Both the position numbers and the translations under genes were made by a program. Shown here piece by piece: positions 1 to 5,317 of a DNA stretch of 5,317 bases. Under the pieces are notes generated by a model that searched no databases, had not been told where the DNA came from, and saw nothing but the letters and a program-made list of their open reading frames with translations. Origin of the DNA: Chloroflexota bacterium (lineage in GTDB: Bacteria; Chloroflexota; UBA11872); NCBI GenBank assembly GCA_028875175.1, contig JAPPFO010000063.1, positions 2,439-7,755 of the forward strand. The letters run 5' to 3'. How positions within the stretch are numbered: the first letter of the stretch is position 1; every line of letters begins with the position of its first letter.

Positions 1-2411
1 GCCGACGCCGCATCCAGCAAACCAAAATCGGGGTCCCACGGAATCACGCCCAGTGGCGCCGTCAGCAAACGGAAGGGCGACACGGACTCTCCCAAGTAGA
101 CGGGGCGCAGGAACTGGCGTTCAACATTCCCGGTGAGCGAGTCAAGGTCTCTCCAGGGGGCATTCTCCTGACGGCTACGGCGGCTGGTGACAAGCGGTGC
201 CTGCGCCGCGCTGCCCAAGGGGCCGGCCGCGGCGGGCTCCACCAGGCAGAGGAAGCGGGGCACCAGGGTTGCGCCCTGGTGAAAACTCTTTTGGTATGGC
301 GACGCCGACGCATCGTCATCGCCGGTCGTCGGCCAGGGCGCGACGTGCCACTTCAACCAGCGCTCGGCCTCATCTGGCGTGGCATCGCGGTGAGGCAACT
401 GGCCGGAGGCCCGCAGAACGTTGGACGGCAAGTCGCCTACTTCACCTCCATCGGCGAACAGAACGCAAGACGGCACCGGGAAGAGTGGCTGCACGTCATC
501 GTCGAACGCCCAAGCCTGCGTAAAGCGCGCCATCACCGAGTTCTCAAGGCTCTGTCGGACAAGGAAGCTCCCCGAGCGGAATCCCGCGAACTGCCGACGG
601 CTGAGTGCGGCATAGGGCATGACGAAGGCAATGTTGGCATTCCGCTTCAGGTACAACTCGCAACAGCGGGCGAAGAAGTAGGCCGAGAGATCCTGGTGGG
701 TAGCCACCCGACCGCCCGCCCAGATTCCGAGCCGCTGCGACTCTTCGCGGAAGCGCCGCTGGTTCAGCTCGGACATATAGCGGTAGGACAGCCAGGGCGG
801 GTTGCCGATTACGACGTCCGCGCGTTGGTCGTCCGACGAAAGCCAGACAGGCCGCACTAGGTTACGGGCCACGAAGCCCCAGATATGGTCGCGGCCCTGA
901 ACGCGCAGGTCGTGCAGATCAGCATAGGTTTGGCCCAAGATGGTGCGAGAGGACTCGTCGATGCAAGGCAGGCGGCGGCGCAGCGCAGCTAGAAAGTTCG
1001 GCTTCTCGCTGCCGCTTTCGCTGAGTCGCAGCATCAATTCGATCACCGCGTCGAAGTCCGCCGGAACACGAGTGACAGCGTACGGAAAGTGCAGCACCGG
1101 CCCATCGGGCACTTCGATCAGCACTTCGCGGTCGGCCAGGAAGTCCTGCACGTTCCATTGCATGGCGTCGCCCAGATAGACAGGGATCGCCAAGTTGGGC
1201 CGGTTGGGATCGCGGAGCCTCTCTCCAAGTGCCAGCAGGTAGGTGACGCGGGCGATCTGGACGGCTACTGGATGCACGTCGATGCCGATGACCTTGTCCA
1301 GACAGCACCGCAGGGCGGCGGGCGTGTTCAGCCCTTCGGCCTCGGCGGCGTCCAGCAGGCGTCGCAGGGCATGGAACAGGAATGCGCCGGAGCCGCAGGA
1401 TGGGTCTAGCGTTCGTTGTTCGAGAGGCCGATCTACGGCCTCCGCGCACAGGCGGGCGGCCAGCCAGTCAGGGGTGTAGTACTCGCCAAGGTCGTGCCGG
1501 TTCTCGGGATCGATCAGGGATTCGTAAAGGCCCTTGAGCACGTCGGCCTGGACCTCGCCGAGCCGGAAGCGTCCGACGTGTCGCGCTATGCGATCGACCA
1601 GATCGGCGCCGTTTGACGCGGCGAGGATCCAGTCGAAGAAGTCGGACTCCACGACACCGGTTACGCCGGCCTGCTCGAAGGGGCGACCCGAGAGCAGGTC
1701 CGCCGGCTGGGGCGTCGGGAGCCCCAGCACGTGCATGGCGATGGTCTTGGCGACGACCGAGAGATATGTGTGCTGGAAGAAGATGTCGTCGCGGTCCACC
1801 GGCGCGCCGTAGACGAGTTCCAGCCGCTGCGCCCAGAGCTGGCGCTTGAGGAGCGGTTCCGGCTGCGCGCCGACTTCCTTCCAGGCGTCGCGCAGGTCGC
1901 CGAGCGCGCGGTTCCAGGCGGGGCTTTGGCGGCCGAGTTCGCGGACGACGGCTTCGGGATCGGGGTCCAGGTCGTCGCCGGCAGCCACGGCGGGGCCAAG
2001 CCAGGACAGCAGGCCGTTGGGATTGGCAGTGTCTGTTTTGTACGTGCCCAGTTCGCGCAGATCCTCGTCGCGTAGCTCGTAGGAGACGAAGTCGGCGCCG
2101 TCGGTGGCGATACCGACGTAGCGTTCGCCGCTTTCGTCCTGACGCTGGGCGATGTAGCGGGTTAGTTGCTCCGTGGCGTCAGCGCTCTCGCGCCGGAGGT
2201 CGCTCTTGAACTCAATCACGGTGCGGCCGAGGAGGGCGTCGATGCGTCCGCGGACTTCGCGGATATGGGCCTCGAGCCTGACGTCTTCTCGCGGTATCTC
2301 CAGGCCGTCGATGAGCAACTGCCGCACGTCGGACCGGACGGTCTCGTGACCGGGGCGCGCAGCCAGTTCTCGCGCGATTTCGTCGAGTTGTACGTCGCTC
2401 AGCCTGCGCAC
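1..2411 (-). CDS. Fused nuclease/N6-adenine DNA methyltransferase, Type IIG/IIL-like restriction-modification enzyme (partial, C-terminus off the left edge)
   Basis: The protein would cut foreign DNA and methylate an adenine in the host's own sites, both in one chain. The frame is open without a stop from the GTG at 2409-2411 to the edge, giving about 803 residues. Residues 1-115 form a PD-(D/E)XK nuclease resembling HsdR N-termini: D58 (RIDALLG), E67-F-K69, then Q82-x3-Y86. A mostly helical connector follows. The methyltransferase shows motif X GEYYTP (309-314), motif I DPSCGSGAFLF (336-346), motif II GIDVHP (376-381), catalytic motif IV NPPW (537-540) and IAFVMPYAAL (594-603). Sequence after about 620 is probably the start of target recognition. 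No helicase motifs are seen, which argues against Type I or ISP enzymes; the N-terminal nuclease argues against PglX. There is no in-frame ATG until 1734-1736, well inside the gene, so a GTG start is needed; 2411 is preferred and the GTG at 2454-2456 is possible. No clear Shine-Dalgarno is seen. The gene is divergent from the sulfatase. The fold call is firm, the exact subtype less so. Confidence 0.9.
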   Translation of the reverse strand, partial: MRRLSDVQLDEIARELAARPGHETVRSDVRQLLIDGLEIPREDVRLEAHIREVRGRIDALLGRTVIEFKSDLRRESADATEQLTRYIAQRQDESGERYVGIATDGADFVSYELRDEDLRELGTYKTDTANPNGLLSWLGPAVAAGDDLDPDPEAVVRELGRQSPAWNRALGDLRDAWKEVGAQPEPLLKRQLWAQRLELVYGAPVDRDDIFFQHTYLSVVAKTIAMHVLGLPTPQPADLLSGRPFEQAGVTGVVESDFFDWILAASNGADLVDRIARHVGRFRLGEVQADVLKGLYESLIDPENRHDLGEYYTPDWLAARLCAEAVDRPLEQRTLDPSCGSGAFLFHALRRLLDAAEAEGLNTPAALRCCLDKVIGIDVHPVAVQIARVTYLLALGERLRDPNRPNLAIPVYLGDAMQWNVQDFLADREVLIEVPDGPVLHFPYAVTRVPADFDAVIELMLRLSESGSEKPNFLAALRRRLPCIDESSRTILGQTYADLHDLRVQGRDHIWGFVARNLVRPVWLSSDDQRADVVIGNPPWLSYRYMSELNQRRFREESQRLGIWAGGRVATHQDLSAYFFARCCELYLKRNANIAFVMPYAALSRRQFAGFRSGSFLVRQSLENSVMARFTQAWAFDDDVQPLFPVPSCVLFADGGEVGDLPSNVLRASGQLPHRDATPDEAERWLKWHVAPWPTTGDDDASASPYQKSFHQGATLVPRFLCLVEPAAAGPLGSAAQAPLVTSRRSRQENAPWRDLDSLTGNVERQFLRPVYLGESVSPFRLLTAPLGVIPWDPDFGLLDAAS

Positions 2412-2678
2412 CCGCCAAAGGCCCCGCCCGGAAAACCCGCGTAACGATACCCGCACGGGAAAGGGAAAAGCGGACAGACGTGAGCGGGGGAGAAGAAGCG
2501 GAGGTTGGGAGCAATTGGTCTGGGTGGGTTGCCAGGGTGGCCCGGTTGAGACAGTACGAGTTGGGTGCTGCTGGGTCCCGGCCGTGGACGCCGGGATGAC
2601 GTTGGGGTTGCGTTGAGATGGGGCTTGGATGGTCTGTGGTAGCCTCCCGGCGATTCTGACGTGGCGGCTGGGTGTCGT
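2412..2678. other. Divergent intergenic region between the restriction-modification and sulfatase genes
   Basis: The spacer must carry promoters for both divergent genes, but neither is convincing. On the minus strand a TATCGT hexamer (plus 2444-2449) lies about 33 bp before the GTG at 2411 and could be a weak -10, without a matching -35. On the plus strand TTGAGA (2613-2618) with TGGTAG (2637-2642) is a poor promoter pair at 18-bp spacing. A strong hairpin sits at 2576-2596. The minus reading frame of the restriction gene stays open across the whole spacer and up to a stop at 2973-2975. This is probably a consequence of high GC, because it lies antisense to the sulfatase codons in register and no family motif extends there. 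Confidence 0.5.
2576..2596. repeat. REP-like hairpin in the divergent spacer
   Basis: TCCCGGC (2576-2582) and GCCGGGA (2590-2596) form a perfect 7-bp stem around a 7-nt loop, flanked by TGGG on the left and TGACG on the right. From memory, the pattern of TGG-TCCCGG, a short loop and CCGGGATGACG recurs as a dispersed intergenic palindrome in many bacterial genomes. Only one copy is in this window, so its repeat status here is inferred. There is no T-tract, so it is not a classical terminator, and it lies upstream of both flanking genes. Confidence 0.45.
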
Positions 2679-4145
2679 ATGCCGCGACCGAACGTCCTGA
2701 TCGTTCTGTGTGATCAGCTGGCCCGCGAGTACGTGGGCGCCTATGGCAACGGGGTTGCACGGACTCCGCACATGGATGGCCTGGCGGCGGAAGGCGCGTT
2801 GCTTACGAACGCGTATGTGCCGCTGCCGGTGTGCTCGCCGGCGCGAGCGTCGATGTATACGGGGCTTTACCCGCACCAGCACCTGCTGCACATCAATGGG
2901 CACCCCGATCACGCGTGGCACACGAGCGTGGCGACGCTGTCCAACCGGCCGGTGCTGCCGGAGTCGGTGCCGTCACTTGGCCAGGCGTTCAAGGCGGCCG
3001 GCTACCGGATGGGTTACACCGGCAACTGGCACATGGGCGACGACGAGACGGCGCATCACGGGTGGACGGATTACTGGCGGACGTATCGATACTGGAAGAA
3101 TGGCCGCGATTACTATGTCCAGCACCTGGAAGACGTGGGGCTGGCGGAGACGTTTCGCGACGAGCACCGCCGGTTCAGCATGGGGTCGGGACTGCCGGCC
3201 GGTGTGGTGCCGTCGGGGCGATCGGCCATTCCGCGTGAGCACGCGCGAACGTCGTGGACGGTGGACCAGGCCATTGCCTTTGTTGAGGGGCGGGACTCGC
3301 GGCCGTGGATGCTGACGGTTTCGATCAAGGATCCGCATCCACCGGTGATCATGCCGGACCCGTTTGCGGACCTGGTGAGCCCGGAGGAGGTTGAGCTTCC
3401 GGCGTCGTTGGCGGATGACCAGCTTGGCAAGCCGGACGCGTATCGTCGCTGCCAGGGCTTCCTGAACGTGCGCAATATGCGGGAGCCGGACTGGCGGCGC
3501 CTGATTGCCCATTACCACGGCCTGGTGGCGCACGTTGACGCTGAGTTTGGTCGTCTGCTGGCGTGCCTGGACGCGCAGGGTTTGCGCGACGACACGATCG
3601 TGATCCTGCTCTCGGACCACGGCGAGATGATGGGCGCTCACCGGATGATGGCGAAGGGGCCGGCGCTGTATGAGGAGTCGATTGGGATTCCGTTCATCCT
3701 GCGCTGGCCGGGAGAGGTGATGCCGAGCCGTCCGGACGGGATGTTCTCGACGATTGACCTGAACGCGACGCTTGGCGGCTTGTGCGGCGTGGAGGTGGAT
3801 GCCGGGGAGGGCCTGGATCAGTCGGCGGTGCTGCGGGGGACGACGCCGGCGGTGCGCGACGCGGTGTTTGTGGAGTTTTATGCGTCGCCACCCGACGTGG
3901 ACGACTGGATGTTTGCCAAGACGATCCGAACGCCGCGCTGGAAGCTGAACATGTTCTTGTTCGACCGGTCGGAGCTCTATGACCTTGAGGCGGACCCGAA
4001 CGAGATGTGCAATCTGATTGACGACGCGGGGCACGCCGAGATTCGTCGAGATCTGTGTGAACGCATCGTGGAGTGGGCGGAGGCGACGGCGGATCCGATT
4101 ACGCCGCTGGTTGAGCGGGCGGCACGGAGACTGACGCTGGCGTAG
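2679..4145 (+). CDS. Formylglycine-dependent sulfatase family protein (alkaline phosphatase superfamily)
   Basis: Predicted to hydrolyse a sulfate ester or a related phospho/phosphonate ester; the substrate is unknown. At 488 residues it has normal family length. Visible landmarks are metal ligands D12-Q13 in LIVLCDQ, the C52-S-P-A-R56 signature whose Cys is converted to formylglycine by a maturase not encoded here, N73, H220 in KDPHPP, the metal-site D313-H314 in LLSDHGE, K326 in MAKGPALYEES, and a typical sulfatase C-terminal LYDLEADPNEMCNL. The usual G-K-W-H motif reads G115-N116-W-H118, so the conserved substrate-binding Lys is Asn. D-Q and an Asn 21 residues after the Cys also occur in phosphonate monoester hydrolases and choline sulfatases, so the name arylsulfatase is not justified. 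No signal peptide or lipobox is seen, so the protein is probably cytosolic. ATG 2679 is chosen because family members begin just before the RPN-(I/V)-L strand; an in-frame GTG at 2661 would add six residues. Neither start has a clear Shine-Dalgarno. It appears monocistronic. Confidence 0.93.
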   Translation: MPRPNVLIVLCDQLAREYVGAYGNGVARTPHMDGLAAEGALLTNAYVPLPVCSPARASMYTGLYPHQHLLHINGHPDHAWHTSVATLSNRPVLPESVPSLGQAFKAAGYRMGYTGNWHMGDDETAHHGWTDYWRTYRYWKNGRDYYVQHLEDVGLAETFRDEHRRFSMGSGLPAGVVPSGRSAIPREHARTSWTVDQAIAFVEGRDSRPWMLTVSIKDPHPPVIMPDPFADLVSPEEVELPASLADDQLGKPDAYRRCQGFLNVRNMREPDWRRLIAHYHGLVAHVDAEFGRLLACLDAQGLRDDTIVILLSDHGEMMGAHRMMAKGPALYEESIGIPFILRWPGEVMPSRPDGMFSTIDLNATLGGLCGVEVDAGEGLDQSAVLRGTTPAVRDAVFVEFYASPPDVDDWMFAKTIRTPRWKLNMFLFDRSELYDLEADPNEMCNLIDDAGHAEIRRDLCERIVEWAEATADPITPLVERAARRLTLA

Positions 4146-4190
4146 GTCTGTCCGGCGGCTGCGGCGCGGGCGTTGACGGGGTGGGGCCGT

Positions 4191-4205
4191 ACACGAGGAT
4201 CGTGT
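4191..4205. promoter_or_regulatory. Putative operator palindrome of the toxin-antitoxin operon
   Basis: ACACGA (4191-4196) and TCGTGT (4200-4205) are perfect inverted repeats separated by GGA. The site lies 38 bp before the antitoxin start and directly upstream of the -10 hexamer at 4210-4215, covering the -10/-35 spacer. VapB-type antitoxins usually bind such palindromes with the toxin to repress their own operon. The palindrome is seen directly; its role as operator is inferred from position and family behaviour. Confidence 0.5.
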
Positions 4206-4209
4206 GCAC

Positions 4210-4215
4210 TAGAAT
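4210..4215 (+). promoter_or_regulatory. Probable -10 box of the toxin-antitoxin operon
   Basis: TAGAAT differs from the TATAAT consensus at one position and stands out in GC-rich surroundings. Transcription would begin near 4222, leaving a leader of about 22 nt before the GTG at 4244. No good -35 lies at 17 bp; a TTGACG at 4173-4178 is 31 bp upstream of this box, too far to be its partner. Repressor binding at 4191-4205 would overlap polymerase. Confidence 0.4.
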
Positions 4216-4243
4216 TGTGGAAATGGGATTGCGGGTGTGATCC

Positions 4244-4468
4244 GTGAAGAACATTACCCTGAGCGCCGATGCGAGCCTGATCCAGGCGGCGCGCCAGCGG
4301 GCGGCGGCCGAGCGCACGACGCTAAACGCGGAGCTTCGGCGCTGGCTGGCGGACTATGCCGGGCGCACACACCAGGCTGACGCGGCCATGGCCACAATCC
4401 GCCTGCTGCGCGGCGACATTGCGACCGGCGGCCGCAGGTTCACGCGGGATGAAATGAATGAGCGCTGA
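4244..4468 (+). CDS. VapB-like antitoxin, ribbon-helix-helix type
   Basis: A 74-residue protein expected to neutralise the toxin encoded immediately downstream and to repress the operon. The N-terminus KNITLSAD fits the DNA-contacting beta strand of a ribbon-helix-helix fold. Two helices follow: residues 9-23 (LIQAARQRAAAE) and about 25-40, starting at the T-T-L-N turn (ELRRWLADYA). The C-terminal tail, ending R-D-E-M-N-E-R, is charged and would be the toxin-binding segment. Start is GTG; the leader has only a weak purine-rich stretch as ribosome site. The gene overlaps the toxin start by 11 bp, implying translational coupling. The family is assigned from the short repetitive helices and the partner, not from a diagnostic motif, so the subfamily remains open. 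Confidence 0.85.
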   Translation: MKNITLSADASLIQAARQRAAAERTTLNAELRRWLADYAGRTHQADAAMATIRLLRGDIATGGRRFTRDEMNER

Positions 4469-4880
4469 GGACTTTCTGGACACGAACGTCTTCGTCTACC
4501 TGTTCGACGAAACGGCGCCCGACAAGCGTGAGCGCGCCGAAGGACTGGTGCGCCGCAGCCTGGACGAGGGGAGCGGCTGCATTAGCTACCAGGTGGTGCA
4601 GGAAACCCTGCATGTGGTGACGCGAAAGCTGGGCGCCGGGCCGGCCAGTGCGCGGCTGTTGCTGGACGACGTGCTGGCGCCGCTGTGGCGGGTTAATCCG
4701 TCGCGCTCGCTGTACGCGCGCGGCCTGCGCCTGCACGCGCAATTCGGGTTCAGCTTCTACGACTCCCTGATCGTGGCGGCCGCGTTGGAAGCCGGTTGCA
4801 CACGTCTCTACAGCGAAGACCTGCACCACGGCCAGCGGGTGGACCAGCTGACCATTCACAACCCCTTTGCGGAGCACTGA
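4458..4880 (+). CDS. VapC-like PIN-domain ribonuclease toxin
   Basis: A 140-residue PIN-domain protein, the usual length for VapC toxins, which are Mg-dependent RNases cutting tRNA or rRNA. The acidic active-site residues are present: D8 in FLDTNVFVYLFD, E49 in VVQETLHVVTRKL, D102 in FSFYDSLIVAAAL, and E120/D121 in LYSEDLHHGQ. The set is complete, so the toxin is probably active. The ATG at 4458 lies inside the antitoxin's final codons, with a GGGAT element just upstream serving as a plausible ribosome site. Expression should depend on antitoxin translation and on autorepression at the upstream palindrome. The target RNA cannot be told from sequence. Confidence 0.93.
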   Translation: MSAEDFLDTNVFVYLFDETAPDKRERAEGLVRRSLDEGSGCISYQVVQETLHVVTRKLGAGPASARLLLDDVLAPLWRVNPSRSLYARGLRLHAQFGFSFYDSLIVAAALEAGCTRLYSEDLHHGQRVDQLTIHNPFAEH

Positions 4881-4885
4881 CGGGG

Positions 4886-4923
4886 CAGACGGCGACTTCG
4901 TCCGGGCGCAACCCGGCCATCTG
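4886..4923 (+). terminator. Possible structured 3' end after the toxin gene
   Basis: Five bases after the toxin stop, CAGACGG (4886-4892) can pair with CCATCTG (4917-4923) with one mismatch. Inside it, CCGGG (4902-4906) pairs perfectly with CCCGG (4912-4916) around a CGCAA loop. A hairpin here could end or protect the vapBC transcript, but no U-run follows, so intrinsic termination is uncertain. Confidence 0.3.
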
Positions 4924-4970
4924 TCGAAGAGCCCAAGGGGCGAAGACGCCGGAATCCTTCGGCTGGCTCA

Positions 4971-5013
4971 GGACAGGTTCTACCTGTGCCCTAGGAGAGG
5001 GTGAAGAGCGGCG
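4971..5013 (+). repeat. Diverged copy of the hairpin repeat
   Basis: The 22 nt at 4992-5013 match 5101-5122 except at two positions (core GGAGAGGGTGAAGA), and ACCTGTGCC aligns with AACCTGCCTC of the exact copies with about a 4-nt deletion. In place of the first stem it has a different perfect palindrome, ACAGGT-TCT-ACCTGT (4973-4987). The preceding CGGCTGGCTCAGGACAGG resembles, from memory, a dispersed intergenic motif of environmental genomes. It looks like a related but decayed or recombined member of the family. Confidence 0.55.
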
Positions 5014-5052
5014 GTCCCTGAGGACGGTGCTTTCAGGTGAGTTGGGTGCGCG

Positions 5053-5107
5053 GGGGACCCCTCACCGGTTTCGGCGAGTACGCCGAACCTGCCTCTCCCC
5101 TCGGAGA
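5053..5107 (+). repeat. Direct repeat, copy 1 (55 bp exact; three-way-junction fold)
   Basis: Identical base for base to 5263-5317. Folding by eye: outer stem TCACC (5062-5066) with GGTGA (5109-5113). Hairpin one is GGTT-CGGCG (5067-5076, T5071 bulged) with CGCCGAACC (5081-5089) around AGTA. Hairpin two is CTCTCC (5093-5098) with GGAGAG (5103-5108) around CCTC. Together they close a three-way junction of 52 nt, extending slightly past the repeat as measured, because copy 2 is cut by the window edge. No reading frame is apparent. Confidence 0.85.
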
Positions 5108-5123
5108 GGGTGAAGAACGGCGT

Positions 5124-5153
5124 CCGCGTCAAAGGGGTGAGAGCCTTACGCGG
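5124..5153. repeat. Bulged inverted repeat between the direct repeats
   Basis: CCGCGT (5124-5129) pairs with ACGCGG (5148-5153), and AAGG (5132-5135) with CCTT (5144-5147), leaving a two-base CA bulge and an 8-nt loop. It has ten base pairs in total. It begins 10 bp after the three-way junction of copy 1. Confidence 0.5.
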
Positions 5154-5183
5154 TGCTCAGGGGTGGTGGGGTGCGCCGAAGAC

Positions 5184-5205
5184 GGGCGGGTCGGGGACGC
5201 CGCCC
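5184..5205. repeat. Bulged inverted repeat between the direct repeats
   Basis: GGGCGG (5184-5189) pairs with CCGCCC (5200-5205), and GTC (5190-5192) with GAC (5196-5198), leaving G5199 bulged and a GGG loop. The result is nine pairs with a single bulge, similar in style to hairpin one of the direct repeat. Confidence 0.45.
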
Positions 5206-5230
5206 ATACGACAGACTGGAGGAGGGCGGG

Positions 5231-5264
5231 CCGGGTGGTTGCGCCTGGTGGGCGCACGACCCGG
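5231..5264. repeat. Long inverted repeat abutting direct repeat copy 2
   Basis: CCGGGT (5231-5236) pairs with ACCCGG (5259-5264), and TGCGCC (5240-5245) with GGCGCA (5251-5256), around a TGGTG loop with a small 3/2 internal loop. Its twelve pairs are nearly all G-C, among the strongest structures in the window. Its right arm ends within the first two bases of repeat copy 2. Confidence 0.55.
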
Positions 5265-5317
5265 GGACCCCTCACCGGTTTCGGCGAGTACGCCGAACCT
5301 GCCTCTCCCCTCGGAGA
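5263..5317 (+). repeat. Direct repeat, copy 2 (truncated by the window edge)
   Basis: Exact 55-bp match to 5053-5107, offset by 210 bp, still matching at the last base of the window. The first hairpin (5277-5299) is complete; the second is cut inside its right arm. The left boundary is sharp: 5262 is C where copy 1 has G. Confidence 0.9.

Larger units (their letters stand above)
4881..5317. other. Non-coding, hairpin-dense repeat region
   Basis: No convincing gene is present; short frames here lack recognisable protein features. The region is filled with inverted repeats: 4886-4923, 4948-4963, 4973-4987, 5062-5113, 5124-5153, 5184-5205, 5231-5264 and the start of another at 5272. An exact 55-bp direct repeat occurs at 5053-5107 and 5263-5317, with a diverged relative near 4971-5013. 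None of the stems is followed by a T-tract. The tract continues past the window. Confidence 0.8.

Noticed and set aside
279..860. 193-residue plus-strand open frame
   Set aside because: It lies fully antisense to the methyltransferase domain, whose motifs are unambiguous; its protein shows no recognisable family features and is Arg-rich, as expected of a GC-driven shadow frame.
2212..2760. 182-residue minus-strand open frame over the divergent spacer
   Set aside because: It overlaps the nuclease domain in another frame and the sulfatase start on the other strand; Arg/Pro-rich composition indicates a non-coding frame.
2973..4034. 353-residue minus-strand open frame
   Set aside because: It is antisense and in codon register with the sulfatase gene; the product is a low-complexity Arg/His/Val-rich string without domains.
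4881..5060. Integron attC site behind the toxin-antitoxin cassette
   Set aside because: A GTTGGGT at 5041-5047 fits the GTTRRRY core and the bulged stems are suggestive, but no matching RYYYAAC partner is found after the toxin stop and no integrase is present.
5092..5109. Intrinsic terminator
   Set aside because: The stem CCTCTCC/GGAGAGG is strong but is followed by GTGAAGAACG rather than a T-run, and it recurs as part of a repeat unit not tied to a gene end.
4796..5113. 105-residue plus-strand open frame after the toxin
   Set aside because: It begins inside the toxin gene in another frame and runs through the hairpin repeats; no protein features and no ribosome site.
5053..5317. CRISPR array
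   Set aside because: There are only two exact copies, 55 bp long with a 155-bp interval that is itself palindromic; no spacer-like regularity and no cas genes.

Overview
This is a GC-rich (roughly two-thirds G+C by eye) bacterial or archaeal window with compact accessory-type content. The taxon cannot be fixed from the sequence. The base composition, frequent GTG starts, a Cys-type sulfatase, a VapBC pair and short hairpin repeats between genes would fit a Chloroflexota-like or other environmental lineage, but that is a guess.

Layout. (1) From the left edge to 2411, minus strand, lies one long uninterrupted reading frame that runs off the window. It has an N-terminal PD-(D/E)XK nuclease (D58, E67, K69, then Q82-x3-Y86) fused to an N6-adenine DNA methyltransferase (GEYYTP, DPSCGSGAF, GIDVHP, NPPW). 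This is the architecture of a single-chain Type IIG/IIL-like restriction-modification enzyme. At least 803 residues are present; the C-terminal part, probably with the rest of the target-recognition region, is outside. (2) A divergent spacer of about 270 bp (2412-2678) holds one clean REP-like hairpin. (3) On the plus strand, 2679-4145 encodes a cytosolic alkaline-phosphatase-superfamily sulfatase with the C-S-P-A-R formylglycine motif. It has Asn where most sulfatases have the substrate-binding Lys of the G-K-W-H motif. (4) 4244-4880 is a toxin-antitoxin operon: a small RHH-type antitoxin and a PIN-domain (VapC-like) toxin overlapping by 11 bp, with a palindromic putative operator and a good -10 box upstream. 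(5) 4881-5317 is non-coding and unusually rich in inverted repeats. It contains an exact 55-bp direct repeat with a 210-bp period, reaching the right edge. The first copy can fold into a closed three-way junction, and three further strong hairpins fill the interval between copies.

How the parts relate. The restriction-modification enzyme and the toxin-antitoxin pair are both typical of defence or accessory regions. The sulfatase between them looks like an independent metabolic gene: it is divergent from the first and separated from the second by its own promoter region. The least explained part of the window is the structured repeat tract at the right end.
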